64,000 nt of DNA, taken from NCBI RefSeq assembly GCF_002234675.1, contig NC_019879.2, positions 28,289,063-28,353,062 on the forward strand, written 5' to 3'. The DNA is from Oryzias latipes (taxonomy: Eukaryota > Chordata > Actinopteri > Beloniformes > Adrianichthyidae). A program made the translations under genes and the position numbers. The notes beneath the pieces are model-generated. The model was not told the origin of the DNA, ran no database searches, and worked only from the letters and a program-made list of their open reading frames with translations. Below are positions 34,267-45,420 of the stretch, in pieces; the first letter of the stretch is position 1, and each line of letters opens with the position of its first letter.

Positions 34267-34902
34267 TTAATTTCCTCCTTTGCCTTCTCGGATCTTGGAT
34301 ATGAAACTCTGGGCCTCCTCTGTGTTGGTGAATTTGTGCTCAACGTCTTTGTACGTCAGCACCAGTGTAGCTGGGGATAAGCTGCCATGCCTCAGTCCAA
34401 GCTGGCGCAGATGCTGGCGTGTGGTGTCGAACTGCTTACGCTGTTTGTGTACTTCTGTTGCAACATCGTTGTAGAATCTCACACGCTGGTTCTTATATAG
34501 AATTTCCTCCTTTTTGGATCTTGCTGCTTTGCACACAAGTTCCTTTTGATTGAAGTTATGAAACCTCATGATAAGCGTTCTTGGTGGCACATCTGCACTC
34601 TTTTTCGGTCCAACCCGATGTGCTCTTTCTATGGTTAGGGGCTGCCGAAGTTGAGCGACATCCAGTGCTTCAGGCAGCCAGCTTTCCAAAAACACACATG
34701 CATTGGAGCCTTCTGCACCTTCGGGTAAATCAACAAGTCGGAGCTTGTTCATCAGTGATCTTGTTTCCAAATCGATTCTTTTCTCCTCGTTATTTTTCAC
34801 CAGCTTCATTACTTCAGCATTCATGCTTGTTTGAACATCCTCCACAGAGGAGAGACGCACCTCCGCTCCATCCATCCCCCCCGTGCCTTTGTGCGTCCTC
34901 AA
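34267..34902 (-). CDS. L1-type LINE ORF1 protein fragment
   Basis: Uninterrupted frame of about 211 residues on the - strand. It has a short coiled-coil-like start, then LVDLPEGAEGSNACVFLESW, the phrase TIERAHRVGP, and PRTLIMRFHNFNQKELVCKA, the RRM-like and C-terminal arrangement of LINE-1 ORF1 RNA chaperones. ORF1 proteins coat the LINE RNA. The frame opens at a non-ATG codon and its N-terminus is cut off right beside the 3' tail of the CR1/L2 element at 34910, so this is probably an L1 remnant split by that insertion. No L1 ORF2 is seen nearby. Confidence 0.75.
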   Translation of the reverse strand: MRTHKGTGGMDGAEVRLSSVEDVQTSMNAEVMKLVKNNEEKRIDLETRSLMNKLRLVDLPEGAEGSNACVFLESWLPEALDVAQLRQPLTIERAHRVGPKKSADVPPRTLIMRFHNFNQKELVCKAARSKKEEILYKNQRVRFYNDVATEVHKQRKQFDTTRQHLRQLGLRHGSLSPATLVLTYKDVEHKFTNTEEAQSFISKIREGKGGN

Positions 34903-34909
34903 TGGCTTT

Positions 34910-36525
34910 CATAACACCATTCAAGATTCAAAGGGTTTATTGTCATATGCACAGTAAGAAACGGGTTGCTCCGAATGCCAAAAAGAAAGTATACAGGAAA
35001 CTGAAAAATTACACAAAACATACACAAAAACAAAAAACAAAAACAAATTCTAAATGTGCAAAAACAGTGATAATAAACAGTAGCGAACAATGAGGATGTG
35101 CAAAGGTGCAGTTTGTTCTTCCAGACTCCTGTCAGCTGTTAAGGAGCCTGATGGCAGAGGGAAAGAAAAAGTTTCTGAGTCTGGTGGTCCTGCACTTCAC
35201 ACTCCTGTACCTCCATCCCGAGGGGAGGAGAGTGAACAGACCTCCAGTTGGGGGTGGGAGGGGTCCTTGATGATGGAGGCAGCTCTCCTGCGTTTGTAGA
35301 TGCTCTGGAGCGAGGGCAGAGGAGTCCTGGTGATCTTGGACGCAGTCTCCACCGCTCTCTGCAGGCGTTTGCGGTCCGTGGCGGTAGAGCTGCCGTACCA
35401 CACTGTGATGCAGCTGGTCAGGATGGACTCAACCATGCAGCTGTAGAAGTTGCTGAGGATCTTCGGGGACATGCTGAACTTCCTCAGCCTCCACAGGAAG
35501 TCCAGCCGCTGATGAGCTTTCTTCACCAGCTGTGAGGTGTTGAGTGTCCAGGTGAGGTCCTGGCTGAGGTGGACCCCCAGATATTTGAAGCTGCTCACCC
35601 TCTCCACTTCCAGAACCCCGATAAGAAGCGACTTATGAGTGTTCCTCTCCTTCCTCATGTCTACCATCATCTCATTTGTCTTGTCGGTGTTGAGAGTGAG
35701 GTTGTTGTCCTCACACCATGTCACCAGACTGGCCACCTCCCTCCTTTAGCTGCTTCGTCCCCGCCAGTGATGCGTCCTATCACAGCGGTGTCGTCAGCAA
35801 ACCTCAGGATGATGTTGTCCTTATGAGAGGGTGAACAGGGTGTTCACACAGCCCTGTGGTGTGCCAATGTTAGAGACGATGCTGGCTGAAGTTCTGTCCC
35901 CTATTCTGACAGACTGAGGCCTGCCAGGCAGAAAGTCCAGGAGCCAGTCACAGATGATGGGGTGTAGTCCAAGGGAGAACATTTTGTGGGTGAGCTTGTG
36001 GGAACAAGTGTTGAATGCAGAGCTGGAGTCAATAAAGAGCATCCTAATGAAGGAGTCTTTATTCTCCAGGTGTGAGAGGGAGGTGTGCAGTGCTGGGGCA
36101 ATGGCATCTGAGGTGGACCTGTTGGGCCGGTATGCGTACTGCAGGGGGTCTAGTGTGTCTGGGATGCTGCTCTGAATGTGGGTCAGCATCACTCTATCAA
36201 AGCGCTTCATAATGATTGGAGTGAATGCTACTGGTCTGTAGTCATTCAGGCAGGTGGGAGGGCTCTTCTTGGGGAGGAGAACAATGGTAGTGGTCTTGAA
36301 GCAGGAGGGGACGGTTCTCTGGCTGAGGGACAGGTTGAATATGGAGGTGAGGACGTCCGTCAGCTGGTTAGCACATGCTCTGAGGGCTCGTCCAGGAATG
36401 TTGTCCGGTCCTGCCGCCTTGCGGGGGTTAATCCTACTCAGGGCTTTGTTTACCTGGGCTGATGAGAGGACAGGTGGGGGTGTGGGTGTGGGGTGTGCAG
36501 AGTGTATTGGTCCCTCTATGTGGGT
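34910..36525 (-). mobile_element. CR1/L2-type LINE, 3' part
   Basis: On the - strand, 35821-36609 encodes the first half of a reverse transcriptase: INPRKAAGPDNIPGRALRAC, then FKTTTIVLLPKKSPPTCLND and YRPVAFTPI. After one frame break, 35197-35736 gives the end of the enzyme with ERVSSFKYLGVHLSQDLTW. The 3' tail at 34910-34950 reads, on the - strand, CATATGACAATAAACCCTTT, a CR1/L2-like ending. The element is broken by a frameshift near 35740-35820 and split by the RTE insertion at 36526. Family placement between CR1 and L2 is not resolved. Confidence 0.8.
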
Positions 36526-39500
36526 GGTAGCCACAGGGGTTGCAAGCCAGTAACTTCTGTGCCGGTCCCAAGCCCGGATAAATAGAGAGGGTTGCGTCAG
36601 GAAGGGCATCCGGCGTAAAAATTGCCAAAATAACCATGCGAATCATCCACAACACTTTAGACATACCGGATCGGTCGAGGCCCGGGTTAACAACGACCGC
36701 CACCGATGCTGTTAACCTACAGGGTGTCGGTGGAAATTTGACTACTGTTGGTCGAAGAAAGAGAGGAGGCAGAAGGGTCCGTGGCCAGAGAGAGAAGGGA
36801 AAAGGCAGGAACATAGGTTTGAGAATAGGGACTCTTAACGTTGGCACAATGACAGGGAAAGGCAGAGAGCTGGCAGACATGATGGAGAGAAGGAAGGTAG
36901 ATGTACTGTGTGTGCAGGAGACAAGGTGGAAGGGCAGCAAGGCACGTAGTATTGGAGGAGGATACAAACTTTTCTATCATGGTGTTGATAGGAAGAGAAA
37001 CGGGGTAGGAGTGATTCTGAAGGGGGAGTTTGTAAACAGTGTTCTAGAGGTGAAAAGAGTCTCAGACAGGATGATGAGCCTAAAGTTAGAAATTGAAGGG
37101 GTGATGGTGAATGTAGTCAGTGGGTATGCGCCACAGGTTGGCTGTGAGTTAGAAGTGAAGGAGAGATTCTGGAGTGAGTTGGATGAGGTCATAGAGAGTT
37201 TTCCCAGAGGAGAGAGAGTTGTTATTGGAGCAGACTTTAATGGGCATGTTGGTGAGGGCAACAGAGGTGATGAGGAGGTGATGGGCAGGTTTGGTGTGAA
37301 GGAAAGGAATCTGGAGGGACAGATGGTGGTGGACTTTGCGAAGAGGATGGAAATGGCTGTAGTCAACACTTACTTCCAGAAGAGAGAGGAACATAGAGTG
37401 ACATACAGAAGTGGAGGTAGGAGTACCCAGGTGGACTACATCCTATGTAGACGAGGTCATTTGAGAGAGGTTAATGACTGCAAAGTGGTGGTAGGAGAGA
37501 GTGTAGCCAGACAGCACCGCATGGTGGTGTGTAAGATGACTCTGGAGGTCAGGAAGAAGAAGATAGGGAAAACAGAAAAGAAGACCAAGTGGTGGAAGCT
37601 ACAGAATGAAGAAACTTGTGAGGAATTTAGGCAGAAGTTGAGGCAGGTCCTGGGTGGTCAGGATGAACTTCCAGATGACTGGGAAACTACAGCAGAAATT
37701 ATCAGGGAAACAGGTAGGAAGGTGCTAGGTGTGTCATCTGGAAAGAGGAAAGACGGTAAAGAGACTTGGTGGTGGAATGAGGAAGTACAGGAATGCGTCC
37801 AGAGGAAGAGGTTGGCTAAAAGGAAGTGGGATGTAGAAAGGACTGAGGAAGGTAGACAGGAGTACAAGGAAGCGCAGCGTAGAGTGAAGAGAGAGGTGGC
37901 AAAGGCCAAACAGAAAGCTTACGATGAGCTATATGACAGGTTAGACACAAAGGAAGGAGAGAAGGACTTGTACAGGCTAGCCAGACAGAGAGACAGAGAT
38001 GGGAAGGACGTGCAACAGATAAGGGTGATTAAGGACAGAGATGGAAAGGTGCTAACAACCCAGGAGAGTGTACAGAAAAGATGGAAGGAGTATTTTGAGG
38101 AGCTGATGAACGTGGAAAATGACAGGGAAAGAAGGGAGGAAGATGTGGTTGTTGTGGAGCAGGAAGTAGCAGAGATTGGAAAGGATGAGGTTAGGAAGGC
38201 TCTGAAAAGGATGAAGAGCGGAAAGGCCGTTGGTCCTGATGACGTACCTGTGGAGGTATGGAAGTGCTTAGGAGAGACAGCAGTGGAATTTCTAACAAGG
38301 TTGTTCAATAGGATTTTAGAGAGTGAGAAGATGCCTGAGGAATGGAGGAGAAGCGTTCTGGTCCCGATCTTTAAAAACAAGGGTGACATGCAGAACTGCA
38401 GCAACTATAGAGGAATAAAGTTGATGAGCCACACAATGAAGCTGTGGGAAAGAGTAGTGGAAGCCAGGCTTAGGAAGAAGGTGGAGATTTGTGAGCAGCA
38501 GTATGGTTTCATGCCCCGTAAGAGCACCACTGATGCCATTTTTGCTTTGAGAATGTTGATGGAAAAGTACAGAGAAGGTCAGAAGGAGCTGCATTGTGTG
38601 TTCGTAGATTTAGAGAAGGCGTATGACAGGGTGCCAAGGGAGGAGCTGTGGTACTGTATGAGGTCGTCTGGAGTGGCAGAGAAGTATGTCAGAGTAGTTC
38701 AGGACATGTATGAGAGAAGTATGACGGTGGTGAGATGTGCTGTAGGTCAGACAGAGGAGTTCAAGGTGGAGGTGGGACTACACCAAGGATCAGCTTTGAG
38801 TCCTTTTTTGTTTGCTATGCTGATGGACAGGCTGACAGACGAGGTAAGACAGGAATCTCCCTGGACAATGATGTTTGCGGATGACATTGTAATTTGCAGT
38901 GAGAGTAGAGAGCAGGTGGAGGAACAGCTAGAGAGGTGGAGGTTTGCTCTGGAAAGAAGAGGTATGAAGGTCAGTCGTAGTAAGACAGAATACATGTGTC
39001 TGAACGAGAGGGATCAAGGTAGAAGCGTTAGGTTACAGGGGACTGAGGTGAAGAAGGTGCAGGAGTTTAAGTACTTGGGGTCAACAGTTCAGTGTGATGG
39101 GGATTGTGGAAAAGAGGTGAAGAGGCGAGTGCAGGCAGGTTGGAGCGGTTGGAGGAAAGTGTCAGGAGTGTTGTGTGACAGAAGAGTGCCAGCAAGACTC
39201 AAAGGAAAGGTGTACAAGACAGTGGTGAGACCAGCTCTGCTCTATGGGTTAGAGACGGTAGCAGTGAGACAGAGACAAGAGGCTGAGATGGAGGTAGCAG
39301 AGATGAAGATGTTGAGGTTCTCCTTAGGAGTGACCAGGTTAGACAGGATAAGGAACGAGTACATCAGAGGGACGGCTCATGTTGCCTGTGTTAGCGACAA
39401 AGTCAGAGAAGCCAGACTGAGATGGTTTGGACATGTTCAGAGGAGGGATAGTGGATATATTGGTAGAAGGATGTTGGAGATGGAGCTGCCTGGCCGGAGG

Positions 39501-39655
39501 GCAAGAGGACGGCCAAAGAGGAGATATATGGATGTCTTAACAGAGGATATGAAGTTGGCTAACGTTAGGGTAGAAGATGTTCATGATAGAGTGAGGTGGA
39601 AAAGAATGATTCGCTGTGGCGACCCCTGATGGGAAAAGCCGAAAGAGAAAGAAGA
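36526..39655 (+). mobile_element. RTE-type LINE, apparently full length
   Basis: Begins near a GTGCCGGTCCCAAGCCCGG 5' region and ends GATGGGAAAAGCCGAAAGAG followed by an AAGAA-rich tail. ATGTGGG lies at 36519-36525 and 39656-39662, a tentative target duplication. It interrupts a CR1/L2 LINE lying on the opposite strand. It contains one long intact frame (separate entry). A truncated sibling lies at 16590-17763. Confidence 0.88.
36636..39629 (+). CDS. RTE-type LINE polyprotein (endonuclease and reverse transcriptase)
   Basis: One uninterrupted frame of 997 residues from ATG to TGA. The N-terminal third is an apurinic-type endonuclease: LNVGTMTGKGRELADMMERR, VLCVQETRWKG, SGYAPQVGCE and VVIGADFNGHVG. 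The middle is a reverse transcriptase with AVGPDDVPVEVWKC, FVDLEKAYDRVPREELW, QGSALSPFLFAML and the catalytic MMFADDIV. The C-terminal part includes KYLGSTVQCDG and ends RWKRMIRCGDP. All key catalytic motifs look present. RTE elements nick DNA and copy their RNA into the target. Because the frame is intact and a 98% identical relative exists nearby, the family was recently active. It is a transposon protein, not a host gene. Confidence 0.93.
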   Translation: MRIIHNTLDIPDRSRPGLTTTATDAVNLQGVGGNLTTVGRRKRGGRRVRGQREKGKGRNIGLRIGTLNVGTMTGKGRELADMMERRKVDVLCVQETRWKGSKARSIGGGYKLFYHGVDRKRNGVGVILKGEFVNSVLEVKRVSDRMMSLKLEIEGVMVNVVSGYAPQVGCELEVKERFWSELDEVIESFPRGERVVIGADFNGHVGEGNRGDEEVMGRFGVKERNLEGQMVVDFAKRMEMAVVNTYFQKREEHRVTYRSGGRSTQVDYILCRRGHLREVNDCKVVVGESVARQHRMVVCKMTLEVRKKKIGKTEKKTKWWKLQNEETCEEFRQKLRQVLGGQDELPDDWETTAEIIRETGRKVLGVSSGKRKDGKETWWWNEEVQECVQRKRLAKRKWDVERTEEGRQEYKEAQRRVKREVAKAKQKAYDELYDRLDTKEGEKDLYRLARQRDRDGKDVQQIRVIKDRDGKVLTTQESVQKRWKEYFEELMNVENDRERREEDVVVVEQEVAEIGKDEVRKALKRMKSGKAVGPDDVPVEVWKCLGETAVEFLTRLFNRILESEKMPEEWRRSVLVPIFKNKGDMQNCSNYRGIKLMSHTMKLWERVVEARLRKKVEICEQQYGFMPRKSTTDAIFALRMLMEKYREGQKELHCVFVDLEKAYDRVPREELWYCMRSSGVAEKYVRVVQDMYERSMTVVRCAVGQTEEFKVEVGLHQGSALSPFLFAMLMDRLTDEVRQESPWTMMFADDIVICSESREQVEEQLERWRFALERRGMKVSRSKTEYMCLNERDQGRSVRLQGTEVKKVQEFKYLGSTVQCDGDCGKEVKRRVQAGWSGWRKVSGVLCDRRVPARLKGKVYKTVVRPALLYGLETVAVRQRQEAEMEVAEMKMLRFSLGVTRLDRIRNEYIRGTAHVACVSDKVREARLRWFGHVQRRDSGYIGRRMLEMELPGRRARGRPKRRYMDVLTEDMKLANVRVEDVHDRVRWKRMIRCGDP

Positions 39656-39662
39656 TGTGGGG

Positions 39663-40700
39663 GGTGGACGTCTCAAGGCGGGTGTAGAATGCATTTAGGT
39701 CGTCGGGCAGGCTGTCTGCAGCACTGATGGTGCTGGTGCTGCTTCTGTAGTCCGTGATGTGCTTTAAACCCCTCCACATGCAGCCAGAGTCAGCAGTGGA
39801 ACAGAAGCCCTCCAGCTTCTCTCAGTCCTGCCTCTTTGCTGCTGTGATGGCCTTTTTCAGGGCGTACTCGGACTCATTGCCAGATGTAAATGCACTGGAG
39901 CGAGCACGCAGCATATGACGCACATGGCTGTTTATCCAGGGCTTCTGGTTAGGAAACTTCCTGACTTGGATGGTGGGCACGATGTTCTGCTGATGTATCC
40001 AGTCACACAGCCAGCATAATCCTGTATGCTGACAGAAGCGTCCTCCAGCGTGGCTGCAGCTTTAAACACATCCCAGTCTGTTGTGAAACAGTCCTGCAAT
40101 GTTTTCTGAGAGCCACGTTTCGGTGAAAATCAGAGCGCAGCACTCTCTTAAATATTTCCCGCTGTGTCGTCGTCCTGAGTAGCGGTGGTCCTGTTGCACG
40201 GGCTTTTAGCCGAGCGTGGAGCCCCCCCCCACTTCCCTTTCTTTTGGCTCCGTCTCTGAAGCACTCTCCTCGGGTCAGCTGATTCGCAAGTGGCCGGCGC
40301 GCCGTGGCCATGGCGGTCATTTAGGGCGCACAATGAGTTGCAGGTCCGGAGGTATAAATCCATAATGGTGTAGGTCTGCAATGTTAAGCAGTGTCTGCCT
40401 GTTGTATGCCAGTCCTGCATGGCATCTGTGCAGTGCAGTAAATACACAAAATACGCATAAAAAATAACAAAAAGCCGGCATTCTACAGCAACGCGAGGAA
40501 ACACGTTCGCCTCGGGAGGCGCCATGATGCCAAAAAAAAAAAAAAAAAAAAAACCTTCCTGAAAATTCGAACCTCAAACCCCGTATTTCCATCAGTATTT
40601 CCTCTTTAGAGGCAAAAAGTTGGTTGTTGCTTATCTGGTGTTGAACCGAGTCACCCGGTTTATATCCTCCAGCAGCGGCCGCCATTCCTCTGGTCACCGC
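39663..40700 (-). mobile_element. CR1/L2-type LINE, 5' part
   Basis: Continuation of the element split at 36526. On the - strand it encodes IQVRKFPNQKPWINSHVRHM then LRARSSAFTSGNESEYALKK and the linker MWRGLKHITDYRSSTST with LPDDLNAFYTRLE, which normally joins the endonuclease to the reverse transcriptase. Further 5' there is a trace of FTETWLSENIAG from the endonuclease and a stretch YNRQTLLNIADLHHYGFIPP near 40330-40420. Most of the endonuclease has been deleted. A run of about 21 A at 40532-40552 lies inside. Confidence 0.7.
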
Positions 40701-40722
40701 AGCAGATTCCTCCTCGCGCGCA

Positions 40723-40772
40723 GCGTTAGCGTTGTGCTAGCGTTAGCGTTGTGCTAGCATTAGCGATTCGCT
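40723..40772. repeat. Short tandem repeat GCGTTAGCGTTGTGCTA
   Basis: Two and a half units of a 17-bp repeat with scattered CpG. Nearby sequence up to 41140 has no recognised gene. Confidence 0.75.
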
Positions 40773-41140
40773 TTTCCGTAGTTTGCGGCCCGAAAGTCCA
40801 TCATTTTACATTGTGTGGATGGCTTCAGCCTGTCTTTACCTCCCTTGCCAGTGGCGCACTTTCACAGATCTATCTTGCTGTTTGGAGTAATTCAAATCGT
40901 CCTTTTGAAGGATAGCTCAATGTTTTTGTGGAGAGCAGAGTCGAGCCTGACTTTCTAGTTACCGTCCATTTCTGGAAGTCAAAAACGGCTTCATCTTAAT
41001 TAAAAGACCACTGGGAACGCAAGTTCAAAACTTTATAGAGAAACAAGTCCAGTATTAAAGAAGGTAAACAAAGATAAATGTAAATGTGTCAAGATGAACG
41101 CATTCGGTCCACGCAGGAGATTGGTTGTAGACGTCGTCAC

Positions 41141-44100
41141 TCAATCAGTGACTGGGAAACATGAACGTGTTCTAGAGAGGGACATTTTTGCTGAAATTTG
41201 GCTCTGATTCCAGTTAAACAGATTAAACGCAGAGGTTTGGTCATTCGTACCACAGGGAGCTGTAAGCTGCTGACTGCCGCCTGCAAAACCCGAAGGAGAA
41301 GAACCAGCAGCTCCGGCCTGAGCCTGGAAGAGACGCAGACATGTTTCTGTCACGTATGAATAAAGGTTTTCCAACTGATCCAGCCTGCTGACTGAATTTT
41401 TCTGTTTGAAATGATAGAAAAACTTCTTTAGACTGAGGAGGGCGTTCCCTAACCTGAGTCTGGTTCAGATAGGCCTGCAGTTTTCTCTTGGCTCTCCATC
41501 TGGCCACCCTCAGCCTGGTCTTCTCTCGGCGCTCCTGCACCTAAAATCCACCGACCGTTAGTTCAGATCATCTGGATCATCGGCCAAACACCTGAAAGCT
41601 CTTATTCACCAGATTTGCCAGCAGAGGCTGAGGTAGCTCCTTCTCCAGTTCTCTCTGACGGCTCAGGTTTCGCCGCCGCAGCTCGTTCCTGCGGAGCTTG
41701 AACTCGTCGTAGAAGGTGAGGTCTTTGCTCCAAGGCTGCAGCGCCCCCGGGGGCAGGGAGGCAGCGAGCTGAGACGTAGCGTCTGAGGGTGCATAGAAAA
41801 GAAAAGGAAGAAACATTTGATTAATCCTTCAGCTCGTTCAATATGTAGGATTTTTCAGTTATACACCTTTAGTCTCTTCTTAAAGCTGCGTTCACAGCGA
41901 ACGCCATTCCGCAGTGGTGATCAGGGGTCCTGCAGCGTGATTTAGAGTTCAAAGATATGAACTTTGGCAAAGAAGTCGTGTTGCGTCAACCGATCAGAGA
42001 CTCAGCTTTGGCCTGAGACGTATTTAATATTCAGTGGGCGGAGTCCAAAACCGACACAGAGGAGAATCTGATCTTTCTTCTACAGAATTCTTATAATATT
42101 TTACTTTTTTTCATGGAGACAATAATACATTTTTTTTCTAATTCTTATTTTCCTTTTTTTCCCTCCTCAGACTAATGCGGGTCAGAAGGTCGTCAAACCG
42201 GGCTTTCAGTACCGCCATCAGCAGAGTCTGAAGCTCACCGTACTGGAAGAGTCTCTGAATGATGTCATGAACCCATGGAGGCACGATTACCGATGTTGTT
42301 GTAAAACTCTTTAAAATCTAAAATCTCAACATCATCCGTTGTTAATCATACAGACACAGTCACGGCTCCGTGAATCGATCAGGCTAAAAACATTCGGCAG
42401 TAGCTCCTCCCACAAGTTCAACACATTTTTGGACAGTCTGGCAGCGAATACGCCGCGTGTCCACATGGAGGCGACAGACGTTCAGTGTGAACGCCGCATT
42501 AGAAATAACTAACTAAAATATTTATTAACAGAGTGCACAGACTACAACTAGCAATAAGAAAAAACACCTTTTCACATGAATCCTCACAAAGATGATGGTA
42601 TTTGATACTGAGGAGCTTTGGTGGATGTTGTGTGTTTGCTCTATGGTCCTTTATATATTATTCATTTATATATATTTATTAATGTTTTTAAAAAAAAAAA
42701 ACATTTTATTATATTTTCTATATATAATCTGGAGGTTTTGGTTGACGAGTTTTCCCAGATACTTCAAAAACTAAACCAGACCAGCTCAGTGACCCTGTGG
42801 AAAAGTGTCTGCCTCGAGACTGGAAGGTTGTGAGTTCAAATCCAGGCTGAGTCATACCAAAGAAAAAGAAAAAACGTCTCTTTGCAGACGCTTGACTCAC
42901 AGGTATTCGGTCCTCCTGAGCTGACGGAGACGCTCGGGTTCATCTGGCTTGTTGAAGGTTTATTCCTCTCTGTCACCAACAGTTGAGCCTGCAGACAAAC
43001 TGTTCGTTTCAGTTAACAGACTCATGTATAGAAAGACCATAAAACTGAACGCAAGTTATAAATTCATCCCAATATTATGGATTTAAAAAAAATCTCTACT
43101 AATATTTCCACAAAGTAAAAAGTCCTAGTTCTGTATGTAGATTTTTAGATGTATTTAATATTTATATTCCTCATCTATAAAGTTGAGTCATATTCACCTG
43201 CTGTCATGTCTTTCTCTACAGGAAGTTTATTTTATTTAGATTTAAAAACCATTCATTAAAGTCTAATTAAAAAACTTTTATGAAAAACAAACCAAAGTGA
43301 TGTTCGTTTAGAGAAGTATTCATGCCAACCTCAAGGAACGGTGTAGGAATAAAACGGCTCATAGATGACCCTCACAAAACCAAACAACACTTCTGAAATG
43401 ACCTCCAGAAAAACATAAAAACCCAGAGAGAAACTAGTTTTGAGATCTCGTCTCAAAAATCTCTACCTCTGACTCTGGAGGACAACTCTGCTGCTCCAAG
43501 GTCGCCATCACCTGCTGCTCCTCTGGCTCCTCTTTGATGCAGATCACTTCCTCCTCCTCCTCCTCCTGCGGATGCAGCTCCTGCTTCACCTGTAGAAAAT
43601 GTTTCTTTAGGCCTCCAAATGTCCAACACTGGTGCATGGGTGGGTGGGTGGGTGGGGGGTTGGGTCACCTGTGGAGCAGGGGAGGGGGGGCTCCAGCTGT
43701 GGGCTGGTGGAGAAGATGAGATGCCTGCTGGAGGAGGACCCGTATCAGTGGTCAGGATCTGGATAGAGGGAGTGGCCACTGTGGCGTCTGAGTGCGACCC
43801 CACAGAGATGCTCCATTCGGCCTCATCTGGACCTCGGGTAGGACAGATGTCACGCTCCGGAAGGAAAGCTGCTCAGAAACATTTGTATGTGCGGCAGAAG
43901 TTTCACTAAATTTACCGGAAGTCCTCCAAAGTTACTCTTTTCCTCGTGAATTCTCTCGGACTGTACCGGCGTTGCCGTCCAGCGGTTCTGCAGGAGCGTT
44001 CTGTCGCAGTTCCATCGAGTCCGAGCATGTTGTGTCTGACGGGCAGCACGCTCTGCTCGCACGCCTGCATGTGCTCTGTGAAGAGGTGCATTCTGGGAGG

Positions 44101-44598
44101 GTAAAAACAGGAAGGAGTGAGTTGATTACTGGGAGGACCGAGCAGGTCACCGTCTGACTATGTCTCACCTTGACCGCTCTTCACCAGCACTGTATCTGGG
44201 GTCCTCTGAGCCGAGCAGGATGGGGAGGGCTCAGTGGGCAGGACCTCGCCCCCCTGCCCTCTGGCATATCCAGGTGGGTAAATACGGACCAGAGTGGAGG
44301 AGGAGGCTCTCTGCTGCAGCTCCTCCTCCACGCCCTGGCGGTAGTACTTCAGCTTCAGCTCCGTGTATCGCAGCTTGGCCCGGATGTTGTCGTTCTCCTT
44401 CTCCTTCAGCGCCTTCTCCTTCTGCAGAGCCACCATGTCTCTCTTCATCAGCATCACCTGGGTTTTCAGCTCCTCAAATTTGGCTCCGACCACTTTAAGC
44501 ATCTCTGCCAAAACGGTCTCCACGGCAACGTTGACCGCTCGCTCCACCACGGTGCCCATCTGACCCCGAATAAGCGACACAGCTATGCTCACGTCCAT
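41141..44598 (-). CDS. Uncharacterised multi-exon coiled-coil and basic-region protein
   Basis: Seven coding exons on the - strand, read 44598-44169, 43832-43669, 43589-43467, 42988-42901, 41782-41592, 41540-41454 and 41323-41141, join with consistent phases into 421 residues. ATG at 44598 is the first in a frame that enters from a splice acceptor at 44640. Residues 30-97 form a charged coiled coil (MKRDMVALQKEKALKEKEND). Residues 144-198 are Ser/Pro-rich. Residues 199-239 are acidic with two SUMO-consensus sites, VKQE and IKEE. Residues 269-332 contain WSKDLTFYDEFKLRRNELRR, and residues 333-361 are strongly basic with RLRVARWRAKRKLQAYLNQ. The N-terminal plan resembles that of fish zinc-finger genes, but no C2H2 finger exists here. 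A nuclear regulator is plausible; I do not recognise the family. Confidence 0.72.
42780..42862 (+). repeat. tRNA-derived SINE fragment
   Basis: GCTCAGTGACCCTGTGGAAA followed by GTCTGCCTCGAGACTGGAAG and GGTTGTGAGTTCAAATCC has box A- and box B-like spacing of a tRNA-derived SINE head. It lies in an intron, about 40 bp beyond the exon at 42901-42988. It cannot fold as a functional tRNA. Confidence 0.6.
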
Positions 44599-45216
44599 GT
44601 CAGGAAAGATCCGGTCCAAGCGGTTCTTCAAGGATTCAGCTGCATAAACAACAGGAGTTCACAAAAAAACTACGGTCTCTGAATCCATCAATCCACTTGT
44701 AGAAGCTGCAACTTTTCTGCTTTCATTTGTTTTTATATACCCATTAATGTACATTTCTAAATCTGCAATAAATTCTCAAAAACAGAGTGCTTTGTATTTA
44801 GTTTGTCAATGTTTGGTATTACGAACAAATAAAACTGTTAGACGGAACATCATGTGAATGAAATTTTGAAGTTTTAATCAATGCTTAGGATGAAATACTT
44901 TCCTACTTGAAAATTAAAAAGGTAAAAATACTTTTTTATTGATTAATAAAAAAAAACGATGATAAAAATAATAATAAATGACAACCCTAAAACCTATCAT
45001 TAGAGATCTAACTGGCGCAGCTGTGTGCTCGAGTATAATCCTAAACTACAGATGTGGACTCATCCGTGTGTTAGCTAAAGACTGTTTATATGAACGCTCA
45101 TAGCAGCCAACAGCGCTGCTGTGTTTGTAGAGATATAAATCTATTTGATATTAGCATAACTGGACCAGAAGGAAATAGTAAACAAACAAAACAAACGAGA
45201 AGAAATCTCTGTACTC

Positions 45217-45420
45217 ACCTTTGCCAGCTTAGCCGGCTAGCATCTTAGAACAACAGTTAGCGAAGAGAGCCTTCTAATGCATTTTTACCCAATAAAACCC
45301 AAATTATCACTGTTTAGACACCATGGTTTAAAAATCACGATCACTAAATGATAATAAACGTTCATTTAAATGTTGTTCTATTGTAAAATCACAGACATCC
45401 GCTCGTTTTAGCATCACTTA
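45217..45420 (-). promoter_or_regulatory. Candidate 5' untranslated exon of the 421-residue gene
   Basis: On the - strand the sequence GCTGGCAAAG is followed by GTGAGT at 45216-45211, a strong splice donor upstream of the first coding exon. Just before it is a four-codon upstream frame (ATG CTA GCC GGC TAA). The exon's 5' edge and the promoter are not determined. Confidence 0.45.

Noticed and set aside
36178-36553. Plus-strand frames within the CR1/L2 LINE
   Set aside because: They are antisense shadows of the reverse transcriptase on the - strand.
42170-42290. Coding-like - strand stretch (QYGELQTLLMAVLKARFDDL)
   Set aside because: No pair of splice sites fits the phases of the neighbouring exons better than the exon at 42901-42988. 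It could be a relic exon.
43936-44092. Possible extra exon of the 421-residue gene
   Set aside because: It has AG and GT edges, but including it breaks the phase into the next exon; direct joining of 44169 to 43832 is in frame.
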